Assembly (NCBI GenBank): GCA_050084985.1
Contig: JBITNC010000001.1
Coordinates: 141,298,001 to 141,362,000 of the forward strand
Length of the DNA: 64,000 bases
DNA from: Nageia nagi
Taxonomy: Eukaryota > Pinophyta
Direction: 5' to 3'
Part shown: piece by piece, positions 1-11,343 of the stretch
Layout of the letters: the number at the start of each line of letters is the position of its first letter
Position numbering within the stretch: the first letter of the stretch is position 1
The notes under the pieces: generated by a model
The model's database searches: none
What the model saw: the letters and a program-made list of their open reading frames with translations, nothing else
Told to the model about the DNA's origin: nothing
Translations under genes and position numbers: made by a program

Positions 1-1212
1 CTTTAAGTAGCCTCTTATGATCAATAAATTGAATAGAGAGTTTTACAATGAAGAGAAATGGAGAAACATCACTAGCTTTAATAGCCAAATACTCCTTCTA
101 TAGTTTGCAACCTCCTCAACTAGTTGTATCAAGTTTGTAACACTTTTTGAAGCCTCTCAACAAGGTTTTACATATTTATGCAAATTCTCCCAAGCCCTTT
201 AAGCTCAAGAACATCAAAAAATTCATCTACAACCTTCCAAGACCTTTCAAGAACATTCTAGTTACAATAACATTAAGCAACCAAAATTCATACAAGTCCC
301 TTCCCTTGACCCCCCATGATACTTTGGATCAGGTCCCCTTTCTACACACCAATTTACTTCTCAGTGTTAGTGCTACGTGTAGTGTTGATGCTATGATTTC
401 TATAAGTATGTTTCAAAAAATAAAGAACAAAATACACCAAAATTCATAGGTTCATATCATCACCCAAGCATGAAGATCCTCTAGCTGATCCTCACTCATA
501 GATAATTGATCCCCCAAATTACAATTTTATCAAGATAACACATTATTAAATATACCACACTAACACCAAGTGATCCTATCTCAACATACATTCACTATGC
601 TATTATTAGAATAATGAATATAATAACATATAAAATTTACTCACACATCATATGCCACCATATCCATGAAATTGAAAACATACATGTCTCTTTCACTTAT
701 AGCATGCTCTCTTAACATGGAAATGATTTACTAGAAATAAGAGGGTTACTACCAAAATCCAAACATTAAGATTTTTGGTTAAAGCCTCCACTCATAAAAT
801 ATGGCCCTTCAATAGTCTGCACCACCATGTTTTGGAAAAAACTAATAAAAATAGTAGTAGTAACTTCATCATTCATCCATCACCATGATATTAGGATGTT
901 TACCACCAACAACAACATTCTCCACTATTAATGTATAATTAAAAAATAGATGTATGATCTCATATGAAGTAGATCCTCACCATTTTTGGCTAGGTCTGCA
1001 TGACATGTGGTAGCAACTTGCCTACATTAAAAGGTTACCTCCTTTTCCTCTCTTAAATACACTCTTTCTCTTCCACATACTTATTGTTCTCCCACTTATG
1101 CTCAAATCAAGTCTCCTCAAGGATAAATAGGTAGAACGAATGTCTCAAGAAGAAAAATAGATCATCCAACCTCCTAAACAACTTAGGAATTCCCAAAAAT
1201 GTTCCATTTATT
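1..1212. repeat. Repeat unit copy A, left part
   Basis: AT-rich DNA without a credible gene. It is collinear, with many differences, with 9291 to about 10510: both begin with aagtagcctcttatgatcaa and share landmarks such as atcatcacccatgcatgaagatcc-like text and the block around gcatgaagatcct. The copy probably starts left of the window. It is cut at 1212 by Chromo-1 and resumes at 7227. The short reading frame at 147-449 has no family resemblance and is not conserved in copy B, so it is not called. The origin of the unit is unknown; it may be an old LTR or an internal region of a retroelement. Confidence 0.7.
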
Positions 1213-1621
1213 TGTTAGGATCCCACATCCTAACATTTTAGTGTTAGTATTAGTATTTTATTAAATTTTGACCTATATTATAAACCGTAATATTGTAATT
1301 GTAAGGGCAGGGTCCGATTTTACATTACTATTACGGTTAGGGTTAGTTTATTATAAATAGATAGAACTATGTGGATAAATGCATCTTGAACATTATTTTT
1401 CACTTTTGGAGTTGTAAGGAGGTAGCCCCCTCGAAGTGTGCTGTGATTCTATTACTATTTAGTAAAATCCTATCCTTATCTGCTTATTGTTGCTAATTCA
1501 TGTTCTATTTATTAGCGCATGCTCTATTATTACCACTAGATAGTTATCATTTTTCTATTTAAAATCAATATTCATTTCATTTTTGCAATATTTCCTATTT
1601 CATATTTGTAGCATTGTAACA
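1213..1621 (+). repeat. Chromo-1 5' LTR
   Basis: Starts TGTTAGGATCCC and ends GTAACA, matching 6812-7221 along its length. A likely TATA box (TATAAATAG) lies at 1352-1360, with the matching site at about 6952 in the 3' LTR. It is followed after two bases by the primer-binding site. The flanking pentamer TTATT (1208-1212) is repeated after the 3' LTR. Confidence 0.95.
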
Positions 1622-1623
1622 TT

Positions 1624-1637
1624 TGGTATCAAAGCTC
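1624..1637 (+). other. Chromo-1 primer-binding site (initiator tRNA-Met)
   Basis: tggtatcaaagctc lies two bases after the 5' LTR. It matches the common plant PBS TGGTATCAGAGC, complementary to the 3' end of initiator tRNA-Met, with one mismatch in the first 12 bases. This fixes the element's orientation as plus. Confidence 0.85.
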
Positions 1638-2679
1638 TTTCCAAGGTCATTCTATTGCAAGAAAATAAATTTTTTTTTAGAGGTCTAAGCTAGAAACCTT
1701 GTACTAGGGGTTCTAAAATATCCAGGAGGATCTATCATTTTTGGCTAAGCACACTTACCCATAAAGCTATGTGTGAAGTGGGGTGCAAAAAATTCTACAC
1801 TAAAACCCAGGCCTCAGACAGAACCCTACATGGAATTGGACTCCATGTATTGAAAGGTATATCAAAGACTATCTAGGCTATAAATAAAAACTAGGTAGGA
1901 AGCTATGTCAATCATTTGTAAATTATAGTGCACCAGCAAGTGCCATTGGAAAGTTACTTATCACAAAAGCCATCTTTGTAGCCTCTTTCCTTATGAAAGT
2001 TAGATAGGAGAGGTTTTTAGAAAAGTCTACAGAGCAGATAACCCTTACCTTAGAATCATTCATTCACACAAAAAACCTTGATTCAGGAAGTAGAATGTAT
2101 GACATGCAATTTTTTACAACTACTAAAAATAGCAATGCAAAGGTAGTAAAAATTTCAAAGCTTAATAACTAAAAATCTATACCATTTTAGCAATTTTTAA
2201 CAAAAGTAGATAGACCCACAAACGTAAAAAAAAGTTTAGGAGTCCAAAAATCATCATTGGGAGACCTAGTCCATTATGATCAGTTTTTTGAGTTGATCAT
2301 TTTGATATATTACACCCATACACTTTTTAGGTAATTTTTAAAAATAGCAATTTCTAAAAATAGCAATTTCTAGAAATATTAGCTTCAAAAATAGCGGTTT
2401 CTAGAAAGGGCACCTAAAACAAGATCCCAAATAATAGCACAAACTAATCCTACAATGATGACATTTCAAACTATGATCCAACAAATGGCAAATACACTTA
2501 CCAATACATTCAAGATAGAAATATGATAAATAAAAACCCAAATATAGACCCTTGATAGTAAATTTGGTAGTGTTCAACTAAGTCTTAGTCATACCAATAA
2601 TGTATCTAGTTCATAGCAATCAGGGCAGTCAAGAAATCCATAATCATCATATCTTTTAGAGCCAACAAGGTGGTTTCAT
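1638..2679 (+). other. Chromo-1 leader, no recognisable gene
   Basis: Untranslated leader and probably the decayed 5' end of gag. A short direct repeat occurs near 2340-2400, where variants of aaaatagcaatttctagaaa recur four times. No frame longer than about 60 codons is open and no domain is visible. Confidence 0.6.
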
Positions 2680-3370
2680 TCTTCCTCGCATAACCAAATT
2701 ATATTTTCCCTGATTTGATGGAGAAAATCCCACTGGCTAGATTTATAAGGTTGGACAATATTTCACATTGAACCAAATCCCAAAGGATTTGAAGGTGCAC
2801 ATGGAAACTTTTCATTTGGATTGTGAGGCTCTCCAATGGCACTAGTGGTACTAAAAAATGTATCCTACTCATTCATGGGATGAATTCACTTAATAATTAT
2901 TGATCTATTTTGGTCCTAGTGACTATGAAGATTTCACAGGGGCTTTGACCAAGTTACATCAAACTACAACAATCAAAGAATACCAAAATTATTTTGAGAA
3001 ATTGGTAAATCACATAAAGAGGTTGGATGATGCATTTTTCACAAGTTATTTTATCAGTGGCTTAAAGGAAGAAATTAAACCAAAGGTCAAAATGTTTAAT
3101 CCCAAAACTATGATGGATGCTATTGCCTTAGAAAAGCTCATTGAAGATAAAGCCAATGCTCATTGATGAAATGCAAGATCTCCATTCACCAAAACACATA
3201 ATATTTCCCATTCCTCTAATAACATAAGTGCCCCACTACCCAATTGCATAATGCAAACTAAGAAGTTGACATGGGAGGAAATGGAAGAGCATTGAAAGAA
3301 GGGCTTATGCTATAATTATGATGAGAAATTTGTTCTTGTTCATCATTGTACATAATAAAAGTTATATTTG
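2680..3370 (+). pseudogene. Chromo-1 gag (broken)
   Basis: The conceptual translation follows the plant chromovirus capsid pattern. A FP-FDGENPTG-like start is followed by the stretch FGPSDYEDFTGALTKLHQ, then a segment ending in SGLKEEIKPKV (open frame 2900-3166). Further on, a CCHC-like knuckle near 3300-3360 reads CYNYDEKF...HHC, with the second cysteine replaced by tyrosine. Stops interrupt the first part. In a live element the protein would form the particle and bind RNA; this copy cannot make it. Confidence 0.85.
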
Positions 3371-3534
3371 CTTGATGCTAATGCTTTTAGTGAGGAGGAA
3401 TATGAGAGTGCACCCAAAAAGGCTACAAAGGAAATTCCAGATGAGGAGGCCCCAGTTATCTCTTACAATGCCTTGGTAGAAATTACCACCCCTCAAACTA
3501 TAAAGATCAAAGGTTTTTTTAAAAGTGCCCCCTC

Positions 3535-3966
3535 ATAATATTATTGGATTCAAGAAGTACTCAAAATTTCATTGATCCATGAGTGGCTAAGGTTGTTAAC
3601 TATTACATACAACCTCCAAATAATTTTGAGGGTATGGTTGGTAATGAAGGAAAAATAGCATGTAAAGGCACCTATCACAATGTCAAACTAAGCATGGACC
3701 ACTATACTGTGAGAAGTGACATGTATGATTTACCACTTGGGGGATGTGATATAGTTTTAGAGGTACAATGGCTGAGGAATTTAGGCACAGTACAATGGGA
3801 TTTTGTAGAGCTATGGATGACCTTCAAAATAGATGAACAAGAGCATACTCTCAAGGGATTACAGGGTGGATTTGTACAAGTTTTGAGCTCACATTGCATG
3901 GAAAAGATCCTAAAAAAAAATTGGAAAAGGGATGTTGGCACAGTTATACTCTTTATCAATCATTGA
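3535..3966 (+). pseudogene. Chromo-1 aspartic protease remnant
   Basis: The active-site region near 3548-3580 reads DSRSTQNF; the family norm is DSGST, so the Gly is replaced by Arg. Downstream, the open frame 3583-3966 carries LPLGGCDIVLEVQWL, the usual flap/hydrophobic block GCD-V-LG--WL of chromovirus proteases. A frame change separates the two parts. Loss of the active-site Gly and the frame break make it inactive. Element C carries the same Gly-to-Arg change. Confidence 0.85.
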
Positions 3967-4059
3967 ATCTGAAATCCTAGAGCCTAAGGATCTATAGCCC
4001 ATCTTAAGTAAGCATTTAAGTACCTTTGTGGAACCAATGGGCTTACAACCCCAGTGATC

Positions 4060-5357
4060 ACATGATCATGCTATCCAGTTGGTGTCAGGAAGTCACCCAC
4101 TAAACATTCATCCTTATCGATATCCTTGTTTATAAAAAAATGAAATTGAAAAATTGGTTAAGGAATTATTGGATGCAGGAGTAATTTGACCTAAAATAAG
4201 CCCCTATTCTTCTCCAATTATAATATTAGTTTGTAAGAAAGATGGTTCTTGGCATATGCGTGTGGATTTCAAATCCCTCAACAAAATTACCATCAAGGAC
4301 AAATTTCCCATCTTAATCATTGATGAATTATTGGATGAACTACATGGGGCAAGATATTTTTCCAAGTTGGACCTGCGATCTAGGTATCACCAAATCCACC
4401 TTAAGGAGAAGGATATACCAAAAACTACATTTTGCACCCATAAGGGCCATTATGAGTTCTTGGTCATGCCTCTTGGCCTCACAAATGCTCCATCCACATT
4501 TTAAAGTTTAATGAATTAGGTGTTTCATCTGTTCCTTAGGAAGTTCATTTTAGTTTTCTTTCATGATATCTTGATCTACAGTAACACATGGCAAGAACAT
4601 GTGGCACATGTTGACCAAACCTTACAAATTTTGAAAGAACACTAGCTATATGCAAAAAAATTAAAATGTTCATTTGATAAGAGGGAAATTAACTACTTAG
4701 GCCATGTTATATCTGAAGAGGGAGTTAAGGTGGATCCAAAAAAGATTATTGACATGCAAAACTAGTCTATTCCTACATCTTTGAAAAGTATCTGAGGATT
4801 CTTAGGGTTGACAGGCTACTATAGGAAATTTGTGAAGGATTATGGCAAGATTGCAGCACCTGTAACTATGTTGTTGAAAAAGAATACATTCCAATGATCC
4901 CCTCAAGCTAAGGCAACTTTCATTAAGCTCAAGGAGGTGATGTGTACCACCTTAGTTAGCCATGCCAGATTTTTTTAAAACCTTTGTAATAGAAAGTGAT
5001 GCTTATGGAGTAGGAATTGGGGCAGTATTAATGTAGGAGGGTAATCCCTTGGCATTCACTAGTAGAGCACCCTCTAGAAAAAATTTGGGTAAATCTACTT
5101 ATGAAAAAGAAATGCTTGCCATCATTCATGTAGTTCAATGTTGGAGACCATATCTCATTTGTTGCCATTTCATCATCCTCGTAAATCATCATAATTTGAA
5201 AATTTTCATTGAGCAACAAAAATGGGTGACCAAATTATTAGGGTATGATTATGAGATAGTATATCGTAAAGGTAAGGAGAATGTGGTATCCGATGCTTTA
5301 TCCAAAAAATTTGAAGATCAAGTAGCACTACAAGCTCTTTCATCTCCTATTCCTTAA
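4060..5357 (+). pseudogene. Chromo-1 reverse transcriptase and RNase H (broken)
   Basis: RT blocks appear in order: ELLDAGVI and SPYSSPI (4150-4215), [15 protein letters not shown] (4240-4275), [18 protein letters not shown] (about 4320-4375), GLTNAPSTF (4476-4502). The catalytic box near 4545-4575 reads VFFHDILIYS, so the first Asp of the usual FFDD is His. RNase H follows: a TDA-like segment at about 4990 and the YEKEMLAI block in the open frame 5049-5357. Several stops interrupt it. It is catalytically dead on two counts. Confidence 0.9.
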
Positions 5358-5379
5358 TGGTTTGGTAAAGTTGAACAAG

Positions 5380-6592
5380 AGTGGGTAGAGGATAGCTCCA
5401 CCCAAGAATTGCTAAAACAAATCACTCAAGACCCCATGAGTAAACCACACCACACATGGCATGATGGTACTTTGAGATTCAAAGGCTGAATTTTTTTACT
5501 GTATCCTTCAAAATGTAAATCAAAAATACTTGCCAAATTGCATTCCACACCTACATGAGAACATGATAGATTTTGAAAACTTATAAGCAGGTGGCATGAT
5601 CATTCTATTGGATTGGTATGAAATTGGATATCAAGTAGTTTGTGGCAACTTATGATGTGTGGCAATGAAAAAAGGGTGAGATAGTGGGTACTTTGGGACT
5701 CCTTCAACCTCTTCCCATACCTACCTATACATGGATCAATATCTCAATGGATTTCATTGAAGGCCTTCCTAAATTCCATCATAAATTAGTTATTCTAGTG
5801 GTGGTTGATTAGTTATCCAAATATGCTCATTTTGGTTCATTAGCTCATCCCTACAAAGTAGTGATAGTGGCATAATTATTCTTGGATACAATTTTCAAAC
5901 TACATGGCATGTCAAAGATGATTATCAATGATCATGATCCCACTTTTACAAGTCATTTTTGTTAAGAGCTTTTTAAACTGTAAGGTACCCAACTAAACAT
6001 GAGCTCAACATACCACCCACAAATTGATGACCAAACTAAAATTATCAAAAAATGCTTGGAAATATATTTATGTTATTTTGCTTCAGTACAACTTGTTCAT
6101 TGGGTACGATGGCTTCCCTTGGCTGAGTGGTGGTATAATACATCTTATCACTCTACTAGCAAGATGACACCCTATGAAGCAATGTATGGTTAAGTTCCAT
6201 CAATAGTCACCTCATATGTTGTAGGTACCAGTAAAGTTTAGCTAGTTGACTCAACTTTAGTTACTTGGGATGATATTCTTTGTTTGCTCAAGGATAACCT
6301 TCAGATAGCCCAACATCATATGAAATAATAGGCTGATTAGAAACATGTGGAAAGAGAGTTCTAGGTAGATGACATGGCCTTTCTAAGGTTGCAACCTTAT
6401 TGCCAAAAATCCTTAAAAATAAAAGGCCCTCAAAAATTAGCCCCAAATTTTTATGGTCCTTACAAGATGTTACAATGCATTGGCCTAGCTACATACAAAC
6501 TAGAGCTTCTTGCTTCTTCCAAGATTCACCCAATGTTTCATGTCTCTTATCTCAAGAAAGTGGCTAGATTGAAGGTTCAGGTTCAGACATAA
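5380..6592 (+). pseudogene. Chromo-1 integrase (broken)
   Basis: Landmarks in order: a degenerate zinc-binding region (5540-5690); [12 protein letters not shown] and [10 protein letters not shown] (5695-5775); a VVVD-type first catalytic Asp followed by a stop; NDHDPTFTSHF with the second Asp; MSSTYHPQIDDQTK (5999-6040), which carries a stretch similar to the usual YHPQTDGQTE; WWYNTSYH and PYEAMYG (6131-6190); and the C-terminal block ending KIHPMFHVSYLKK (6374-6592). Multiple in-frame stops break it. It would insert the cDNA into the host genome. Confidence 0.88.
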
Positions 6593-6798
6593 TTACCTGA
6601 GTTGGTGAAGCATGGATCAATGGTAGTTGTACCTAAGGTAGTTTTATATCAACATTCATTATAGCTTCATAATCGATCCATCATATAAGTCCTTATGTAG
6701 TGGTAAGGCATGGCACCAAAAGATGCAACATGGGAAATCCTTCATTAGCTATAGCAACAGTTTCCACACTTCAAGCTTTGAGAAGAAAGCTTCATCCT
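6593..6798 (+). pseudogene. Chromo-1 chromodomain remnant
   Basis: Downstream of the integrase the translation gives APKDATWEILH followed by FPHFKL. This is the end of the chromodomain found in chromoviruses (W-G---EDATWE, then FP-F-LEDK). The conserved W-G is broken by a stop. The domain normally tethers integrase to modified histones. Its presence assigns the element to the chromovirus branch of Ty3/gypsy. Confidence 0.75.
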
Positions 6799-6811
6799 AA
6801 GAAAGGTGGCA
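6799..6811 (+). other. Chromo-1 polypurine tract
   Basis: aagaaaggtggca lies immediately before the 3' LTR (TGTTAG at 6812). It is purine rich and in the expected position for plus-strand DNA priming. Confidence 0.75.
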
Positions 6812-7221
6812 TGTTAGTATCCCACATCCTAACATTTTAGTATTAGTATTAGTATTTTATTAACTTTTTACCCTATATTGTAAAGCATAATATTGTGATT
6901 GTAAGGGAAAGGCCCAATATTGCATTACTATTAGGGTTAAGGTTAGTTTATTATAAATAGATAGAAGTGTGTGAAGAAATGCATCTTGAACATTATTTTT
7001 CACTTTTGTAGTTGTAAGGAGGTAGCCCCCTCGAAGTGGCTTGTGATTTTGTTACTATTTAGTAAAATCCTATCCTTATCTACTTATTGTTGCTAATTCG
7101 TGTTCTATTTATCAATGCATGCTCTGTTATTTCCACTAGATAGTTATCATTTTCCTATTTAAAATAAATATTCATTTCATTTCTACAATATTTACCTTTT
7201 CATATTTGTAGCATTGTAACA
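6812..7221 (+). repeat. Chromo-1 3' LTR
   Basis: Matches 1213-1621 with about 10% differences by eye and has the same TG and CA ends. It is followed directly by the target duplication TTATT (7222-7226), after which copy A of the flanking repeat resumes (tcataaccat). Confidence 0.95.
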
Positions 7222-9290
7222 TTATTTCATAACCATGTTATTCCTCTAGAACTGGTGCTAATTGATATGGATGGGTAACAAGATATCCCATGGGAAATGG
7301 ACCATCATAAGACCAAATCATATCCTTATTCATGTAAAATCATCTCCAAAACTTTACATGGATGCATATGAAACTAATATATATGATCCTTAACAATATC
7401 ATAAACATTTAATGTAAGAAGCTCAATGTTGATGCTACTAGTAGTGTTGGCATTGGCAATAGCACTGTTGTTAACAAGTTGGGTAGTACTCAAGTAATGG
7501 TTAGGTAGTTAGGTCAATGTTTAGGTGTTATCCAATGCTAACATTATTGTTTTAAAAACTAATTGGTACATGAAGGTAAAATTAATATAGTAACATTCCA
7601 AATAGGTCAAATACAAAATCGTACACCCAAATTCCTTAGGAACACCAATGTTGATACTAGTAAGCAATTGTTTAGTATAAAGATAATTTGAAAAAAATAT
7701 CAAGTATGATAATCAAACCTCCAATAAAAGTAGGAATGCATATACTCATTGAAAATATATATTTGAATTCTATCTAATTAAAGAATAATAAACTCAATTG
7801 GATACATATATTAAAAGCTATTCCTTATAAAAAATGATTGATACATTTAGATAGGTTCTACTACAAATAAATTCCATAAGACCCATAAGAAAATTTCCAA
7901 ACATCACCCAAGTATGAGAGTCTACAAAATCATCACTCTAAGGATAATTGGTTTTAAAAATTAAATCACATGATCCATTTTTGATCATGCCTTCCAATTG
8001 ATAAGGATTTTGATACTACAAAATCTAGGGAAAATTTTGGGGAATTAATATCCCCAACTTAACTTGTGCCTTCCTTCCATAAATACTATCTTCATGACTT
8101 CACAATATTCATGGATATAAAAACATAAGAATTCATCAATTAAGTCCTTTAAAATACCACCATTCCATGGATAACAAAACCTAGTATTCAATAAGCCAAA
8201 TTCATGATAAGCTCAACCAATGAACCAACAGTCCCTAGACCTCCTCAATTAGATAGGTTCTACTACAAATAAATTCCATAAGACCCATAAGAAAATTTCC
8301 AAACATCACCCAAGTATGAGAGTCTACAAAATCATCACTCTAAGGATAATTGGTTTTAAAAATTAAATCACATGATCCATTTTTGATCATGCCTTCCAAT
8401 TGATAAGGATTTTGATACTACAAAATCTAGGGAAAATTTTGGGGAATTAATATCCCCAACTTAACTTGTGCCTTCCTTCCATAAATACTATCTTCATGAC
8501 TTCACAATATTCATGGATATAAAAACATAAGAATTCATCAATTAAGTCCTTTAAAATACCACCATTCCATGGATAACAAAACCTAGTATTCAATAAGCCA
8601 AATTCATGATAAGCTCAACCAATGAACCAACAGTCCCTAGACCTCCTCAAGCTACCCATACAAGCTAAAAATATCCAAGTTACTCTTATGAATAGCTTAT
8701 CAATACCCTAATTTGTTACTCCTCTCCTTATGAAAAAAAAATTACCATGCCTCCAAAAGTTTGGCTACAAGTCTTGGATTCACAATTGCCTACTCACTAA
8801 TGAAGGAATATCAAGAAGTCTTCTCTAATGGATACATAAACTTAATTCTGCCTAACACCTTTTAAATTACGAGCTAATACAACATGATATGTAATCACCC
8901 ATAAGCTATGATATTTTGGGATCTTCAAGTACATAATATTTAAACATGCTTTTATTTAATAACATAGATTCAAATTTCATAGTCAACACTAATAATTTTC
9001 CTAGCATTAATGCTAGAGTTAGTGTTAGTGCTAGTCTCAACATCAATGCTAGTGTATAATAACATTTTAAATAAAAGATCCATGCATCCATTTTTTACTC
9101 TACACAGTCTATTAAATATGTAAATATATCAAACTAATTATCATAACATATAAAGTACCATATTTTCTATTTTCCTACATGTGGCTATATTACCAATTCT
9201 CAACCTTAGACATAACCAACCAAGTAAATGTATACATAAAATGGAAAAAAGATATTTATAGGGATTCTTATCAATGTGAGAGTACATACA
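7222..9290. repeat. Repeat unit copy A, right part
   Basis: Continuation of the repeat split by Chromo-1. It matches copy B from 10511 to about 10937, sharing for example tcctctagaactggtgcta-like text and the block around ggtgttatccaatgctaacatt. Similarity was not followed past about 7790. It contains the 402-bp duplication described separately. From 8651 to 9290 nothing beyond AT-rich DNA is seen, except a cluster of gttagtgttagtgctagt-like motifs at 8985-9055. The frame on the minus strand at 8906-9091 is that low-complexity cluster, not a gene. Confidence 0.6.
7847..8650. repeat. Perfect 402-bp tandem duplication
   Basis: 7847-8248 and 8249-8650 read identically base for base by eye. Both begin ttagataggttctactac and end agacctcctcaa. 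The copies adjoin without a spacer. The surrounding repeat is old and diverged, so the duplication is much younger than its context, or it is an assembly artefact. No gene lies in the unit. Confidence 0.93.
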
Positions 9291-10938
9291 CTTCAAGTAG
9301 CCTCTTATGATCAATTAATTGAATGAAGAGTTTTACAATGATAAGAAATAGAAAAACATACATCCTTCAAAAGCCAAATACTTCTTCTATGCTTTGCAAC
9401 CTCCTAAACTAATTGTATCATGTCTACAACACTTCTTGAAGTCTATAACTTCCCCCAATCTTTTCAAGCTCAAGAACATCAGAAAAATCATATACAACTT
9501 TCTAATACCTTTCAAGTTAATTTCAATTATAATAACATTAAGAAACCATAATTCATATGAGTCCCTCCCCTTGATTCTCCATGATACTTCATATTAGATA
9601 ATATTTTTGCACAAAAAATTGCTTCCCAGCATTAGTGCTATGTGTAATGTGTATGTTATAATTTTTGTAATTATTATTTAAAAAATCATAGGAAAAAAAT
9701 ACACTAGAATTTATAGGTTCATATCATCACCCATGCATGAAGATCCTTTGGATCATCCTCACTCATAGATAATTAATCTTCAAAATAATAATTTGATCAA
9801 GATAACACATTACTAAGTCTACCACACCTAGTATGCTCATCCTTGATATGATTTCCAAACTCACACCAAGTGATCCTACTTAACATACATTCACTATCCT
9901 ATTCTTATAATAATTAACAAAATAACACATAGAATTTCCTCACACATCATATGCTACCAAATCCATGAAACTAAAAATTTACATATCTCCCACTTATAAC
10001 ATGCTCTCCTAATATGGAAATGATTTACCAGAAATAAGAAAGATATTACCAAAATCCAAATATGGATACTTTCAGTCATAATATCCACTCATAGAATATG
10101 ATCCTCAATAGTTTGCATCACCATGTTTTGGCCAACATCCAATAGCAGTAGTAGCAACAACTTCACCATTTAGCCATCACCATGATAGTAGGATGCTTAC
10201 CACCAACATTAACATTTTATAATATCTATGAACATCCAAATAATAGATATGTGGCATCATACAAAGTAGATTCTTACCATTTTTATCTAGGTTAGTACCA
10301 CATGTGGTAGCAGTATGCCTACATCAAAAGGCTACCTCCCTTTCCTCTCTTATACAATCTCTTTCTCTTTTACACACTTCTTGATCTTCCACTTATTCTC
10401 AAACAATATCTCCTTAAGGATATATAGGTATAATAGATACCTCAATAAGATAAATAATTCCATCAACCTCTTAAATGATTTAGTAACACTTGAAACTACT
10501 CACATTTCTTTCATAACTATTCTATTCCTCCAACATTGGTGCTAGCCAACATGGATGGGTAACAAAATATCCCATAGGAAATGGATAATCATAAGACAAA
10601 TGCATATAACTTTAATATCTATGATCATTGATACTTTCATCAACATATGATGTAGGAAGCTCAATGTTAGTACTACGAAATGTTGGTGTTGAAATCAACA
10701 CTAGTGTTAATAGGTTGGCTATTAGTTAGGTAATGATCAAGTATCTAGTGCAATTCCTAGGTGTTATCCAACACTAACATTATTATTTTTAAGAAATAAT
10801 TAGTTCCTAAAGGTCAAATTAACATAGTAGCATGCCAAATAGGTCGAATACAAAGTATTACATCCAAATTCCTCAGGAATACCAATGTTCACATTATTAA
10901 GCAATTATAAAGATAATTGAAGAAAAAATATCAAGTTT
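9291..10938. repeat. Repeat unit copy B
   Basis: Second, diverged copy of the unit seen at 1-1212 and 7227 onward, without the Chromo-1 insertion. At 10501-10520 it reads through the insertion site (cacatttctttcataactat). It is interrupted at 10939 by the LTR of element C. The short frames at 9394-9597 and 10315-10545 match no family and are not called. Confidence 0.7.
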
Positions 10939-11330
10939 TGTTAGGAATCCATGAGATCTAGAATAATATTTGAGCCAAATAATAGATAAATATAAGCTAT
11001 CAATAGATCCAAAAGATACATAATAGTAAAATAAATCCAAGTAGTAACAAGATCACAATAGAGAAAATTTACCAATAGCAAAATGAATCGCAAGCTACTT
11101 TTAGGGGCTAAATCCTTACAACTCAAAATAAGATATTTTCCAAGATAATGTCTATTCTTATCCTATACATATTTATAGTTCACTTACACTAACCCTAATT
11201 AAATGTTTAATATAAAATGATGATTTGCCTCATAAACTATGTTGGTCCATCTTACAATTTAATATAAGTTGATAATCTAATTAATTAACTAATATAATAT
11301 AATTAAATGTTAGGATATGGGATCTTAACA
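10939..11330 (-). repeat. Element C 3' LTR
   Basis: On the plus strand it runs from tgttaggaatcc to gggatcttaaca, so the LTR ends are TG and CA on both strands. It is bounded at 11331-11343 by tgccaccccactt, the complement of the polypurine tract aagtggggtggca. The other LTR is not found in the window, so divergence cannot be used for age. Confidence 0.85.
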
Positions 11331-11343
11331 TGCCACCCCACTT
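11331..11343 (-). other. Element C polypurine tract
   Basis: On the minus strand, aagtggggtggca directly precedes TGTTAAGATCCC of the 3' LTR. It resembles the Chromo-1 tract (aagaaaggtggca), which fits two related chromovirus families. Confidence 0.8.

Larger units (their letters stand above)
1213..7221 (+). mobile_element. Chromo-1: decayed Ty3/gypsy chromodomain retrotransposon
   Basis: A complete but decayed element of 6009 bp. LTRs of 409 and 410 bp begin TGTTAG and end GTAACA. The 5-bp direct repeat TTATT flanks it exactly (1208-1212 and 7222-7226). The order is PBS, gag, protease, RT, RNase H, integrase, chromodomain, PPT, which is the plant chromovirus order. The LTRs differ at roughly 43 sites by eye (about 10%), so it is an old insertion. 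Every coding domain is broken by stops or frameshifts, so it cannot act autonomously. Confidence 0.95.

Noticed and set aside
147-449. 100-codon frame as a host gene
   Set aside because: No family resemblance, and copy B does not keep the frame.
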